DNA of 49,135 nt from Anaerophilus nitritigenes (GCF_004138215.1 NZ_RYYS01000063.1:1-49135), one strand, 5' to 3'. Counted from the first letter of the stretch, positions 5,229 to 14,016 are shown. The notes: generated by a model from the letters alone, not told the origin. A program made the numbers and translations.

Positions 5229-6713
5229 GTGAAAATAGGTGTGGGTTATATTCGTATGAGTACAGATAAACAACAAGAAAGTCCAAAGGTGCAAAAAGAT
5301 ATTATAGAAGAATACGCAGAACAGAACAATATAAAAATATTGAAATGGTACGAGGACTTAGGTATATCTGGTGGAAGTTTGAAAAATAGAGAAGGTATGA
5401 TGGAGCTTATATTTGATGCTGAGAAAAAGCTATTCGACATGGTTATATCTTTCAAGTTAGATAGGATATTCAGAAATATAGAAGAACAAAGTGTCATTCT
5501 TAGCAAATTTGATGATCTTGGTATTAAATTCATTGGGATAAAAGATCCAGAAGGAGAGGGGGCAAGTGGTAGGCTTATAAGGAATATTTTGGGGGCAATC
5601 AATCAATTCGAAAGAGAACTTACAGGAGAAAGAATTTTTTATTCAAATAGGCATATAGCCAAACAAGGATTGTGGCCAGGTGGAGTTTTGCCTTTAGGAT
5701 ATGATCTCAATAGTGAAACTAAAACACTCATAATAAATAAAGAAGAATCAAGATTAGTAAATTTAATTAAAGACTTATACTTTAAATATAGATCATGCTA
5801 TAAAGTAGCACAAGAATTAAACAATATGGGATATATGACCAAGCAAGGGAGAAAGTTTTCAGGAGTAGCTATATCAATAATATTGCGTAACCCTACCTAT
5901 ATGGGAAATTTAAGATGGAACTTAAAAGGTAAAGATCAAGATAAAATGGAAATTTTCGAGGGGCAACATAAACCTATATGGTCACAAGAAGAATATAATG
6001 AAATACAAAGAATACTAGATAGTAACGTAAATAATCAATATGGAAATAAAAGATCATATCTACTTAGTGGTATCTTAATATGTGGAGATTGCGGATATAA
6101 ATTAAGACCAAGAATGACAGGTAAAAAATCTTATTATTATAAATGTGTTTCTGGAGATGAATTTGGAAAAGATTTTTGTAAAAATAATTGTAGTATAAAT
6201 ACCAAATTAATACATCCTATTGTTATAAAAAAATTAAAACAAAATATAACAAATGCTAATTTAAGCTATGACAAACCTATTTTAGACAACAGTAATAGTA
6301 TGGATATAGAAAGTGAAATAAAACGTTTAGAATCTCTTATAGATAAGTATAAAAATCTTTACTTGATGGATATGATTTCTTCGGATGAATTAAAAGAAAA
6401 TGTAAGTAATTATAAAACACAAATACAAGTATTACAGCAAACAAATAGCAAAAATGATAACATAGACGATACAATTATAGATTTATTAATTAATTTTAAT
6501 GGAATATATGAAGATTCAAACAATATAGAGAAAAAGGATTTAGTAAACTCTCTTATACAAGAAATAATAATCTATGATAAATTTAATTATCTGATAAGTT
6601 ATAAAAATTTAGGAATAGCAGGATGGAAGTCACAAGACAAAATTAATATAAAAACAAATAAAAAATCTATTAGAGAACAAGAAATAGAAAGAATTGTAAA
6701 AGAATTAGAGTAG
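5229..6713 (+). CDS. large serine recombinase (phage integrase)
   Basis: 494 residues, GTG start 5229 after AAGGAGGGATATC. Resolvase catalytic domain about 1-145 with YIRMSTDKQ containing the nucleophile Ser11 and Arg9, and KLDRIFRN (76-83). Recombinase domain about 150-265 (LGYDLNSETKTLIIN, ILRNPTYMGNLRW). Zinc ribbon with Cys285, Cys288, Cys306 and Cys317/321. Then a coiled-coil-rich tail, usual for the family. It catalyses attP x attB integration without host factors; excision would need a small directionality factor, possibly one of the nearby small genes. It is the outermost gene of the element and abuts cysK. Confidence 0.95.
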   Translation: MKIGVGYIRMSTDKQQESPKVQKDIIEEYAEQNNIKILKWYEDLGISGGSLKNREGMMELIFDAEKKLFDMVISFKLDRIFRNIEEQSVILSKFDDLGIKFIGIKDPEGEGASGRLIRNILGAINQFERELTGERIFYSNRHIAKQGLWPGGVLPLGYDLNSETKTLIINKEESRLVNLIKDLYFKYRSCYKVAQELNNMGYMTKQGRKFSGVAISIILRNPTYMGNLRWNLKGKDQDKMEIFEGQHKPIWSQEEYNEIQRILDSNVNNQYGNKRSYLLSGILICGDCGYKLRPRMTGKKSYYYKCVSGDEFGKDFCKNNCSINTKLIHPIVIKKLKQNITNANLSYDKPILDNSNSMDIESEIKRLESLIDKYKNLYLMDMISSDELKENVSNYKTQIQVLQQTNSKNDNIDDTIIDLLINFNGIYEDSNNIEKKDLVNSLIQEIIIYDKFNYLISYKNLGIAGWKSQDKINIKTNKKSIREQEIERIVKELE

Positions 6714-6730
6714 CTTTCGCCACCCTAATA

Positions 6731-7657
6731 TTATGCTTCTGGATAAAAGTTGTCAACCGATAAGTATCGTTCTCCATAATCTGGTGTAATCACAACTATT
6801 TTCTTTCCTGCTCCTAATTCTTTTGACTTTTTTATTGCTCCATAAATAGCTGCTCCCGATGAAATCCCCACTAAAATGCCTTCTTCTTTTGCTATTATTC
6901 TAGCTGTTTGTAAAGCATCTTCATCTTCTACTTGAACAACTTCATCAATTATATTAGTATTTAAAATTTTAGGAATAAATCCTGCGCCTATTCCTTGAAT
7001 TTTATGAGGTCCAGGCTTTTGACCAGAAAGGACTGCTGAATTTTTAGGTTCAACTGCTACTACCTTGACTTTGGTCATTTCTTTTTTTAGTACTTCACCA
7101 ATCCCTGTAAGTGTTCCTCCTGTTCCTACCGCTGAGATAAACATATCAAAATCTCTATCCATTTGTTCTAAAATTTCAAGTGCAGTAGTCTTTCTATGGA
7201 TTTGTGGATTTGCCTTATTTTCAAATTGTTGTGGCATAAAATAAGAAGGATTTTTGCTTACAATCTCATTGGCTTTATCAATAGCCCCTTTCATTCCTAA
7301 ATTTCCATCTGTAAGTACAATCTCTGCACCAAATGCTTTTAATAGCTTTCTTCTTTCTATACTCATAGTTTCTGGCATGACTAAAATTACTTTGTATCCT
7401 TTTGAAGCTCCAATCATAGCAAGTCCTATCCCAGTGTTTCCACTTGTGGGTTCTACAATAACAGAGCCTTCTTTTAAATAACCTTCCTTTTCACCTACTT
7501 CAATCATATTAAGCGCTACTCTATCCTTTATACTACTTCCTGGATTAAAGGATTCAAGCTTTAAATAAACCTCTGCATCATCTTTTCCAACAAGTTTATT
7601 TAATTTTATGATAGGTGTATTTCCTATTAATTCTACAATATTATTAGCTATTTTCAT
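6731..7657 (-). CDS. cysK: cysteine synthase (O-acetylserine sulfhydrylase)
   Basis: 308 residues. I start at the ATG at 7657 ([15 protein letters not shown]) because GGAGG lies just ahead of it; the longer frame from 7675 would place the SD inside the gene. Fold-type II PLP enzyme: Lys44 in [11 protein letters not shown], substrate loop TSGNTG (71-76), phosphate-binding GTGGT, and the GISSGAA C-terminal loop. It forms cysteine from O-acetylserine and sulfide in the cytoplasm. A good promoter precedes it. No terminator follows before the phage integrase, suggesting that insertion separated the gene from its natural downstream sequence. Confidence 0.95.
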   Translation of the reverse strand: MKIANNIVELIGNTPIIKLNKLVGKDDAEVYLKLESFNPGSSIKDRVALNMIEVGEKEGYLKEGSVIVEPTSGNTGIGLAMIGASKGYKVILVMPETMSIERRKLLKAFGAEIVLTDGNLGMKGAIDKANEIVSKNPSYFMPQQFENKANPQIHRKTTALEILEQMDRDFDMFISAVGTGGTLTGIGEVLKKEMTKVKVVAVEPKNSAVLSGQKPGPHKIQGIGAGFIPKILNTNIIDEVVQVEDEDALQTARIIAKEEGILVGISSGAAIYGAIKKSKELGAGKKIVVITPDYGERYLSVDNFYPEA

Positions 7658-7702
7658 AATATACCTCCAATTCATAGCTTTCTTATCGGAATTTATGTGT
7701 TT

Positions 7703-7731
7703 ATTTTATAATATTTTTATAAATACGTCAA
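7703..7731 (-). promoter_or_regulatory. cysK promoter
   Basis: Minus strand TTGACG (7731-7726), 17-base spacer, TAAAAT (7708-7703), about 46 bases before the cysK ATG. Close to the vegetative sigma consensus. No T-box or S-box structure is visible in the short leader. Confidence 0.65.
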
Positions 7732-7806
7732 TAGACTCATAAAATATCTTTAATAGCTCACACTATATAATATAGGTAATTTATTAATAATGATGTAGGT
7801 GAATTC

Positions 7807-8169
7807 ATGAAAAAAAATTTATTTACTTTTAGGTTTATTGCATTAGGTATTCTCACTGGTCTTGTTAATGGACTTTTTGGTTCTGGGGGAGGTACGGTTT
7901 TAATTTTAGGTTTATTATTTATACTAGATATTGAGCAACATAAAGCTCATGCAACAGCCATATCTGTCATTTTACCTCTTGCCATTGTCAGTACCTTTAT
8001 CTACCTAAGCAATGGTATTATTGCTTGGGATATTACAAAACAGATCATTATAGGAGGTATTATAGGAGGATATATAGGTGCAAAGCTTCTTTCTAAAATT
8101 CCTGAAAAATATCTTAGAAAAATATTCGCTTTATTTATGATTGTAGCCTCTGTAAGGATGGTGTTTTAA
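7807..8169 (+). CDS. TauE/SafE (TSUP) family half-transporter, N-terminal-half type
   Basis: 120 residues with about four membrane helices. It contains the TSUP signature NGLFGSGGGTVLILGLLF near the N-terminus and the HKAHATAISVILPLA segment. Full-length TSUP permeases are about 250 residues with two homologous halves; this gene encodes one half and ends exactly where the next begins. The two products probably assemble as one exporter of sulfite, organosulfonate or another anion. Possibly linked to sulfur metabolism through the divergent cysK. Start ATG 7807 after GTAGGTG. Confidence 0.8.
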   Translation: MKKNLFTFRFIALGILTGLVNGLFGSGGGTVLILGLLFILDIEQHKAHATAISVILPLAIVSTFIYLSNGIIAWDITKQIIIGGIIGGYIGAKLLSKIPEKYLRKIFALFMIVASVRMVF

Positions 8170-8526
8170 TTGTTGATATTAATAGGACTTCTCTCAGGAA
8201 TCATAGGAGGTATGGGAATTGGAGGTGGAACCATTTTGATTCCTTCTTTAATATTTTTCACTTCCCTTACTCAACAACAAGCACAAAGTGTAAATCTCAT
8301 CTCATTCATTCCTGTAGCATTGGTTGCTTTGATTACACATCTCAAAAATAAAAATGTTGAGACAAAAATATCCCTTCCTTTAATAGGCTTAGGAATTATA
8401 GGTGCTATTTTGGGTTCTTTTTTAGCTGTTCGTCTTTCACCTATTCTTTTGAGAAAATTATTTGGTATTTTTTTATTTTTGATGGGAATCTATGAGTTTT
8501 TTTATAAAGAAAAAAGCCGTAACTAA
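8170..8526 (+). CDS. TauE/SafE (TSUP) family half-transporter, second half
   Basis: 118 residues from TTG 8170, immediately after the stop of the preceding gene; AAGGATGG about 10 bases upstream serves as SD. It repeats the TSUP motif (GLLSGIIGGMGIGGGTILIP) and QQQAQSVNLISFIPVA, with about four membrane helices. Presumed partner of 7807-8169. In frame terms the pair is not a simple frameshifted single gene: the upstream stop is followed directly by a new start. Confidence 0.8.
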   Translation: MLILIGLLSGIIGGMGIGGGTILIPSLIFFTSLTQQQAQSVNLISFIPVALVALITHLKNKNVETKISLPLIGLGIIGAILGSFLAVRLSPILLRKLFGIFLFLMGIYEFFYKEKSRN

Positions 8527-8540
8527 CTTTACGACTTTTT
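8511..8540. terminator. bidirectional terminator between TSUP pair and yigZ
   Basis: Inverted repeat AAAAAGCCGTAA / TTACGACTTTTT (8511-8522 and 8529-8540) with T runs on both strands. One C:A mismatch on the plus strand becomes a G:U pair on the minus strand, so it should work slightly better for yigZ. Confidence 0.8.
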
Positions 8541-8543
8541 TCT

Positions 8544-9197
8544 TTACCAATCCTTTAAGATTTTTCCTTTTAATTCATTTAAATATAAAGTATCTTCTAT
8601 CTTTACTTCACCTTTAGCACTCGTAAGATTTCGAAGCATATTGATCATTTCTTCACTTTTGTGTACTGGAGAATACACATATAGATTCACAGCCTCATCA
8701 AATACTGTATCTTTGATAATATAGCCTGCATTTAATACTTCATTTTGAACTTTTCCAAGCATTGTATAATCTATTCTTATTTTTATCAAATCATAAAGTA
8801 CCTTTTCAATCAGTTTGCCTTCTTCCATAACAAGTTTTGCAGTATTGGTATAAGCTCTCACCAACCCTCCTGTTCCTAATTTGATTCCTCCAAAATATCT
8901 TGTAACAACAATGGCTACATTTTTAATATCTTCTTTTTTTAACATGTCTAATATAGGTACTCCTGCTGTTCCAGCCGGTTCTCCATCATCACTATATCTT
9001 TGTATTTCATTATTCTCTCCAATCATATATACGGGAACATTGTGAGTAGCACTTTTATGTATAGATTTTATGTCTTCAATAAATTTTATAGCATCTTCTT
9101 CATTCTCTACAGGCTTTATATATCCTATAAATCTTGATTTTTCAATTAAATGTTCTATTTGAGCATATTCTAATATAGTTTTATATCTTTTAAGCAT
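8544..9197 (-). CDS. yigZ: YigZ/IMPACT family protein
   Basis: 217 residues, ATG 9197 behind GGAGGAGGAAAGGT. N-terminal UPF0029/IMPACT domain (about 1-125): KSRFIGYIKPVENEEDA, RYSDDGEPAGTAGVPIL and VTRYFGGIKLGTGGLVRAY are family hallmarks. C-terminal DUF1949 ferredoxin-like domain (about 135-205). Bacterial members are widespread and of unclear biochemical role; the eukaryotic IMPACT homologue modulates translation control. Single-gene unit with terminators on both sides. Confidence 0.93.
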   Translation of the reverse strand: MLKRYKTILEYAQIEHLIEKSRFIGYIKPVENEEDAIKFIEDIKSIHKSATHNVPVYMIGENNEIQRYSDDGEPAGTAGVPILDMLKKEDIKNVAIVVTRYFGGIKLGTGGLVRAYTNTAKLVMEEGKLIEKVLYDLIKIRIDYTMLGKVQNEVLNAGYIIKDTVFDEAVNLYVYSPVHKSEEMINMLRNLTSAKGEVKIEDTLYLNELKGKILKDW

Positions 9198-9254
9198 ACC
9201 TTTCCTCCTCCATGAAAAGCATTATTGATAAAGTTAAACAATCCTTCAAATAAT

Positions 9255-9286
9255 AAAACAAGAGTAGTTTAAACTACTCTTGTTTT
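9255..9286. terminator. terminator of the Nudix gene
   Basis: Perfect 16-base arms with AAAACAAGAGTAGTTT (9255-9270) followed directly by its complement (9271-9286), with T tails on both strands. It lies just beyond the stop of the leftward Nudix gene. Confidence 0.85.
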
Positions 9287-9287
9287 A

Positions 9288-9719
9288 TTATACCATCATT
9301 TCTGCTCCTACCAAATCTTTATATTGTTCATAGGCAAGATATACTAAAGAATGATCCTGAGGATATGTAATTTTCTCTAATGCCTCATCTATGTTGAAAA
9401 ATCCTACTTCTTTAAATTCTAACTCTTTATTCAATCTACAATTTGTATCTACGGCACGCATCAAATACCAAATAATCTGGTTGCAAACAGGTTTTTGTCT
9501 CGTTAATGAAAAAAATTCGTAACAAGTTTCTCCCACCGTCGAGATAATTGTTGCATCTACACCCGCTTCTTCCATTACACGGTTGATGGCAACATCTCTT
9601 GAGAGATTCCCATTACGAATTACTCCTTTAGGTAATACCCATTCATCTTTTTCATTTTTTAAAAGCAAAACCTTTTCCTCAAAGAATACTACGCCTCCGG
9701 CGCAATTTCTAAAAAGCAT
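9288..9719 (-). CDS. Nudix-fold protein with atypical Nudix box
   Basis: 143 residues, ATG 9719 behind GAAGGGAGGCATGCTCC. The Nudix fold is clear (CAGGVVFFEEKVLLLKNEKD, EWVLPKGVIRNG). In the signature Gx5Ex7REUxEExGU, residues 32-54 keep Gly32, Glu50, Glu51 and Gly53, but the first Glu is Asn38 and the Arg-Glu pair is Asn46-Arg47. One of the usual metal ligands is therefore absent. I believe similar proteins occur in related clostridia, so it may be a conserved variant with altered or lost hydrolase activity. Monocistronic. Confidence 0.85.
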   Translation of the reverse strand: MLFRNCAGGVVFFEEKVLLLKNEKDEWVLPKGVIRNGNLSRDVAINRVMEEAGVDATIISTVGETCYEFFSLTRQKPVCNQIIWYLMRAVDTNCRLNKELEFKEVGFFNIDEALEKITYPQDHSLVYLAYEQYKDLVGAEMMV

Positions 9720-9924
9720 GGAGCATGCCTCCCTTCATATTATATATCCTTATCATATACTATATTTTCCCACTTTTCAAGACTATTCAGAAAATTTTAT
9801 TTCTTATTTTCTAATTTTTTCTTTAATTGTATTATATCTCTTTTTTTCTAAAAAATACATGATCTTTTCATAATTCAATTCTTTTTCACACATACTAAAT
9901 AAAAATCCCTTGGAGGTGATTATG

Positions 9925-10380
9925 ATGCATATCATTTATCATTGTGTAGGTGGATGCCATTCCTCTTGTACAGCCGCTGCCATTCATTTAAATATGCTTC
10001 CTTCAGATTATGTTCCTAACGAATATGATCTTTTAAAGGTGCCTTTTTTTGATGCTTTGGAAAAAAAAGATGCAGGTAAAATTATTTATAGAGGTACAGA
10101 TGAATGGGGAAATCTAATCTATACATTAGGTAGACAATTTGTTCCTAATATTGTATTATCTTCCATAATCGACATGTGGAAAATATTGGAAAATTCTAGT
10201 GAACAGCTTCTTCTTGTCAATACTATTCCCTGTGTAAATACACTTATGCGTATTGGAGGCTTTTCTTCTAGAAGATTACACTGGGTCAAATTTGGCAGAC
10301 CCATTGTAGCAAAAGGTACCATACAAGCTTATGAAAACATTGCCCAAGTAGTAGAGGAAACTAAAAAAATAATTCACTAA
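9925..10380 (+). CDS. DUF3189 family protein
   Basis: 151 residues. GGAGGTGA (9912-9919) precedes two consecutive ATGs (9922, 9925); the second gives the better spacing. The start MHIIYHCVGGCHSSCTAAAI is the DUF3189 signature, with a Cys/His-rich P-loop-like segment followed by an alpha/beta protein. DUF3189 occurs mainly in Clostridia and some bacilli and has no established function. Its TAA overlaps the stop of the convergent HEAT-repeat gene by 3-4 bases. Confidence 0.85.
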   Translation: MHIIYHCVGGCHSSCTAAAIHLNMLPSDYVPNEYDLLKVPFFDALEKKDAGKIIYRGTDEWGNLIYTLGRQFVPNIVLSSIIDMWKILENSSEQLLLVNTIPCVNTLMRIGGFSSRRLHWVKFGRPIVAKGTIQAYENIAQVVEETKKIIH

Positions 10381-11042
10381 ATTTTTTTTAGTTTCCTGTC
10401 AATATGATCTATAGCTTCATGAAAAGCTTTTTTCACATACTCTTTTTCATTAGGATTATATATAAGTCTTTTTAATCTCATACTAGATTCTTCATTTCCT
10501 ATTTTTCCCAAAGCCTTTGCAGCATATTGTCTGACTTGTGGTTTTTTATCTAATAAAGCTTTATGTAGATAAAAAACTCCTTTTTCATCCCCAAGCTTAT
10601 ATAAAGCTGAACAAACCATTCTTCTTACATTTCCATGGGGATGACTTATATCTTTATACAAAATTTTAGATAATGGCAAAAGTCCTAGTTCTCCAATAAT
10701 CCAAATCAACACTATTTTATCTTCTGCATGATTTATTTTTTCATAAGAATGATAAATCTTTTTACCTAAATATTTTTTTTCCTCTACAGACATATTGTCT
10801 ATTATTTTGATTCTTTCTTCTTTACTGATCTCAAGCATTTTTTCTAAAATAGATTTTTCATAGTCTTTTATTTGGAACTGTTCTGTCTTTGCTAAAATAA
10901 TTTCTTTTTTTACCTGCTCCTCACTCATTCTTCGAATCTTAGCAATTAAATCAATGCTTTTTCCTTCTTTATATAAAAGATAAGTAATCCTATAATCTTT
11001 AGAAAAATCTATATTTGTCCATAGATTTTTACTATCATTCAT
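10377..11042 (-). CDS. HEAT-repeat protein with N-terminal helix-turn-helix-like segment
   Basis: 221 residues. Residues about 16-50 (YRITYLLYKEGKSIDLIAKI, RRMSEEQVKKEI) look like a sigma-like HTH. Residues about 110-215 contain two to three HEAT-type repeats, with HGNVRRMVCSALYKLGDEKG and KPQVRQYAAKALGKIGNEES. HEAT repeats normally mediate protein contacts. It starts five bases after the hflX stop region on the same strand, so it is probably the distal gene of an hflX operon. Specific role unknown. Confidence 0.8.
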   Translation of the reverse strand: MNDSKNLWTNIDFSKDYRITYLLYKEGKSIDLIAKIRRMSEEQVKKEIILAKTEQFQIKDYEKSILEKMLEISKEERIKIIDNMSVEEKKYLGKKIYHSYEKINHAEDKIVLIWIIGELGLLPLSKILYKDISHPHGNVRRMVCSALYKLGDEKGVFYLHKALLDKKPQVRQYAAKALGKIGNEESSMRLKRLIYNPNEKEYVKKAFHEAIDHIDRKLKKI

Positions 11043-11047
11043 ATTTG

Positions 11048-12328
11048 CTACTCCTCTAAAATATATCCTTTGTACTTATTATAATCTACAGAGCCTAAAC
11101 AAGTCTTTATATAAACTCCATCTTCTCTATATTCCCTTTGCTGCACTTTTGTTTTGTCACAAAGATAAGATACAATTTGCCCTTGATCATAAGGAAGAAG
11201 CATTTGTACATTATTCATATGAATAAATAACTTTTCTTTTATGAGGTTAATAAGATTACCCATTCCTATTCCTTCTAATGCAGATAAATGAATAGACTCT
11301 TCTTTTAGAGGAAGTATTTTATCATCTATTTGATCAATCTTGTTAAATACCAAAATCGTATTCTTCTCTTTAATTCCCAATTCTTTCAATACTTTCTCAG
11401 TAACCTCTAGTTGCATATTAAAATCATCATTTGTAGCATCTACTACATGAAGAAGTAAGTCTGCATCCTGTGCTTCTTCTAAGGTTGCTTTAAAAGCCTC
11501 TACTAATGCATGAGGAAGCTTACTGACAAATCCTACTGTATCAATAAGAATAAATTCTTCTTTAGTAGGTAATGCTATCTTTCTATGAGCCGTATCTAGT
11601 GTTGCAAACAACATATTTTTTACATATACTTTTTTTTCTTCTATAGTTCCTGATATTTTCATAAATTCATTCATCAAAGTAGATTTCCCTGCATTGGTAT
11701 ATCCAACTAATGCTACAATAGGAATTTCATTTTTTTGTCTTTGTTTTCTTTGAATTTGCCTATTTTTTTTAACTTCTTCAAGCTCTTTTTTAATATCATG
11801 AATTCTACTTAGTATATGTCTTCGATCTAATTCAAGTTTTTTCTCGCCAGGACCTCTTGCACCTATTCCTGCACCTGTTTTAGATAAAGATTTTCCAAGT
11901 CCTACAAGTCTAGGCAATCTATATTGAAGCTGAGCTAATTCTACTTGTAGCTTTCCTTCTTTAGATTGAGCTCTATGTGCAAAGATATCTAAAATTAAAA
12001 TGGTTCTATCAATTACTGTTACATCCATAGCCTCTTCAAGATTTCTAATTTGTGCTCCTGAAAGTTCATCATTAAAAATAACTAGATTAGCATCCATCTC
12101 GTCACAAAGAATTTTGATTTCCTCAACTTTTCCTTTTCCTATGTAAAATGCCACATCAACTTTTTGTTTATTTTGTATCATCTCATGAATAACTGTTGCT
12201 CCTGCTGCTTGTGCTAATTCTTTTAGTTCTTTCATTGAACTTTCAATATTTATTTCTTTATTACTTCCTGTACTCATTCCTACTAGTATAGCCTTTTGTT
12301 CTATAACTTCTATCATTTCATTCTCCAT
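11048..12328 (-). CDS. hflX: ribosome-associated GTPase HflX
   Basis: 426 residues from ATG 12328 (MENEMIEVIEQKAILVGM). The open frame extends upstream to 12517, but those residues overlap the terminator of the next gene and lack family similarity. N-terminal HflX domain (AGATVIHEMIQNKQKVD, FYIGKGKVEE, IFNDELSGAQIRNLEE), the GARGPGEKKLELDRR linker, then the G domain with GYTNAGKST (G1), DTVGFVSKLPH (G3) and NKID (G4). HflX binds the 50S subunit or stalled ribosomes and splits them under stress. SD is weak (GGTTGGTGATTGT). Followed by the HEAT-repeat gene. Confidence 0.95.
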   Translation of the reverse strand: MENEMIEVIEQKAILVGMSTGSNKEINIESSMKELKELAQAAGATVIHEMIQNKQKVDVAFYIGKGKVEEIKILCDEMDANLVIFNDELSGAQIRNLEEAMDVTVIDRTILILDIFAHRAQSKEGKLQVELAQLQYRLPRLVGLGKSLSKTGAGIGARGPGEKKLELDRRHILSRIHDIKKELEEVKKNRQIQRKQRQKNEIPIVALVGYTNAGKSTLMNEFMKISGTIEEKKVYVKNMLFATLDTAHRKIALPTKEEFILIDTVGFVSKLPHALVEAFKATLEEAQDADLLLHVVDATNDDFNMQLEVTEKVLKELGIKEKNTILVFNKIDQIDDKILPLKEESIHLSALEGIGMGNLINLIKEKLFIHMNNVQMLLPYDQGQIVSYLCDKTKVQQREYREDGVYIKTCLGSVDYNKYKGYILEE

Positions 12329-12410
12329 ACAATCACCAACCTTATTTTGTTCTATCTCTTTATTATAAACGATTATAGGTAGATCTTGCATATATTTTAA
12401 AATAAAAAGA

Positions 12411-12437
12411 AAAAAGACCGAGAAATATCTCGATCTT
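12411..12437. terminator. terminator of the NSS transporter gene
   Basis: Hairpin with CGAGA / TCTCG core extended by AAGAC / ATCTT pairs (12414-12437). On the minus strand it is followed by TTTTTTC. It overlaps the transporter stop codon. Confidence 0.75.
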
Positions 12438-13788
12438 ACAAAAATGAACGTATCATTACAATTAAAATAGCTATTGGTCCTATATATTTTACTAAAAATG
12501 ACCATATTCCAGCCCATCTAAATGAAACCTCTCCATTATTTTTTACTTCTTTTATAGCTTTTTCCGTTCCCCAAATCCAACCTACAAATATACACAATAA
12601 AAGTCCTCCTAAAGGAAGTAATATATTGCTTGCAACAAAATCAAATGTATCGAAAAATCCTCTTCCAGGTAAAATATTAATATGTGACCATGGTCCAAAA
12701 GATAAAGCTGCAGGAATTCCTAATAAAAATATAAGAAACGCTATAAAAAAAGTTGCCATTTTTCTATTTATTTTCCATTCATCTACTACATATGCTACAA
12801 CAACCTCTAACATAGAAATAGAAGAAGATAAAGCTGCAAATAATACAAGTAAGAAAAACATCACTTCAAAAATAGAGCCAAAAGGCATTTTTGCAAATAC
12901 TGCTGGGAAAGTAACAAATATAAGTCCTGGTCCTGAAGATGGATCAAATCCAAAAGCAAATACTGCTGGAAGTACTGCAAGTCCAGCTAAAATGGCAACC
13001 CCTGTATCAATAAGCGGAATAATAATAGAGCTTTGTGAAATGTTAGAATCTTTTCCTAAATAGCTTCCATAGGTAATCATACATCCCATTCCTAAGCTTA
13101 AAGAAAAAAATACTTGTCCTAATGCATCTAATACTACACCTATGGTAATCTTTGAAAAATCTGGAACTAATAAATATTTAATTCCTTCACTTGCTCCAGG
13201 AAGAGTCATAGAACGAATAGCTAATATAATAATAATCACAAAAAGACATGGCATAAAAATTTTACTAGACTTTTCTATACCTCCTCCTACTCCCCCTAAT
13301 ACAATGAGTAGCGTAGCAATCATAAAAAGTCCATGAAAGAAGATAGGTTCTGTTGTCCCTGTAATAAGATTTTCAAACATAGTACCAAGAACTTGTGCAT
13401 CTGTAACTTGTAAAGCTCCTGTTAAAGATTTTATAGTATAATTAATAACCCATCCTCCAATTACACTATAAAATGAGAGAATTAAAAATGCAGCCACAAC
13501 CCCTAAACTACCTACCCATCCCCAGCTATTTTTGATTTTTCTATATGCTCCTATTGCATTGAGCTGAGTAGATCTTCCTAACGCAATTTCTGCAATCATC
13601 AATGTAAAGCCTACTAAAAACAATATAATAAAATAAATGAGTACGAAAGCACCTCCCCCATTTTTTCCTGCTACATACGGAAATTTCCACAAATTACCTA
13701 ATCCAACTGCTGATCCGGCTGCTGCCAAAATAAATCCAATTTTTGACCCCCACTGTTCTCTGGGCTGTTCTTTATTTATATTTGACAT
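12436..13788 (-). CDS. sodium-dependent transporter, NSS (SNF) family
   Basis: 450 residues, about 11-12 membrane helices. The start MSNINKEQPREQWGSKIGF is followed by AAAGSAVGLGNLWKFPYVAG, the hallmark of LeuT/NSS helix 1, and NGGGAFVLIYF. These symporters bring in amino acids or related solutes with sodium. TTGAAA-17-TATAAT promoter upstream, AAAGGAGGAATT SD, terminator behind: a single-gene unit. Substrate cannot be told from sequence. Confidence 0.93.
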   Translation of the reverse strand: MSNINKEQPREQWGSKIGFILAAAGSAVGLGNLWKFPYVAGKNGGGAFVLIYFIILFLVGFTLMIAEIALGRSTQLNAIGAYRKIKNSWGWVGSLGVVAAFLILSFYSVIGGWVINYTIKSLTGALQVTDAQVLGTMFENLITGTTEPIFFHGLFMIATLLIVLGGVGGGIEKSSKIFMPCLFVIIIILAIRSMTLPGASEGIKYLLVPDFSKITIGVVLDALGQVFFSLSLGMGCMITYGSYLGKDSNISQSSIIIPLIDTGVAILAGLAVLPAVFAFGFDPSSGPGLIFVTFPAVFAKMPFGSIFEVMFFLLVLFAALSSSISMLEVVVAYVVDEWKINRKMATFFIAFLIFLLGIPAALSFGPWSHINILPGRGFFDTFDFVASNILLPLGGLLLCIFVGWIWGTEKAIKEVKNNGEVSFRWAGIWSFLVKYIGPIAILIVMIRSFL

Positions 13789-13869
13789 GTAATTCCTCCT
13801 TTGTCTATTTTTTAAAAAATTTGTTATGATTCTTGCAATTTTTAGACATTTTTCGACTTGTATTGATCT

Positions 13870-13898
13870 ATTATATTATAAGGATTATATTTTTTCAA
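13870..13898 (-). promoter_or_regulatory. promoter of the NSS transporter gene
   Basis: Minus strand TTGAAA (13898-13893), 17-base spacer, TATAAT (13875-13870). The leader to the ATG is about 75 bases, rich in A/T, without a recognised riboswitch. Confidence 0.6.
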
Positions 13899-13963
13899 TA
13901 TGCATCAATCCATTTAAATCTTCCAATTTATTCAATTGTCTAAGTTTTTTTAATTTAACGACA

Positions 13964-14001
13964 ATAAACCTTCATTCTCTATTTAAAGAATGAAGGTTTA
14001 T
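13964..14001. terminator. terminator downstream of yunB
   Basis: Perfect 15-base arms (13964-13978 and 13987-14001; ATAAACCTTCATTCT and complement) with an 8-base loop. Located after the leftward yunB stop. Confidence 0.8.
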
Positions 14002-14016
14002 ATTGAAAAATATTTA

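Larger units (their letters stand above)
1..6730. mobile_element. right end of an integrated prophage-like element (partial)
   Basis: Everything from the left edge to just before cysK is phage-like: serine recombinase, CI/Cro-type XRE pair, Rha/ORF6C protein, replisome organizer, MazG-like protein and many small genes with strong ribosome binding sites. The integrase is the outermost gene and ends 17 bases before the cysK stop codon, so the right attachment site probably lies at about 6714-6730 or in the 3' end of cysK. The left end, structural genes and lysis genes are outside the window. Whether it is a full prophage or a remnant cannot be judged here, but the replisome organizer is interrupted. 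Confidence 0.85.

Noticed and set aside
8165-8172. frameshift in a single TauE/SafE gene
   Set aside because: The second half has its own start and SD, each half has the complete family motif, and paired half-size genes are known in Clostridia; a recent frameshift is not needed.
12329-12517. 63-residue N-terminal extension of HflX
   Set aside because: Overlaps the terminator and end of the upstream gene, and family members start near MENEM; no similarity to HflX.
12626-13063. 145-codon plus-strand open frame
   Set aside because: Antisense to the NSS transporter and without start signals.
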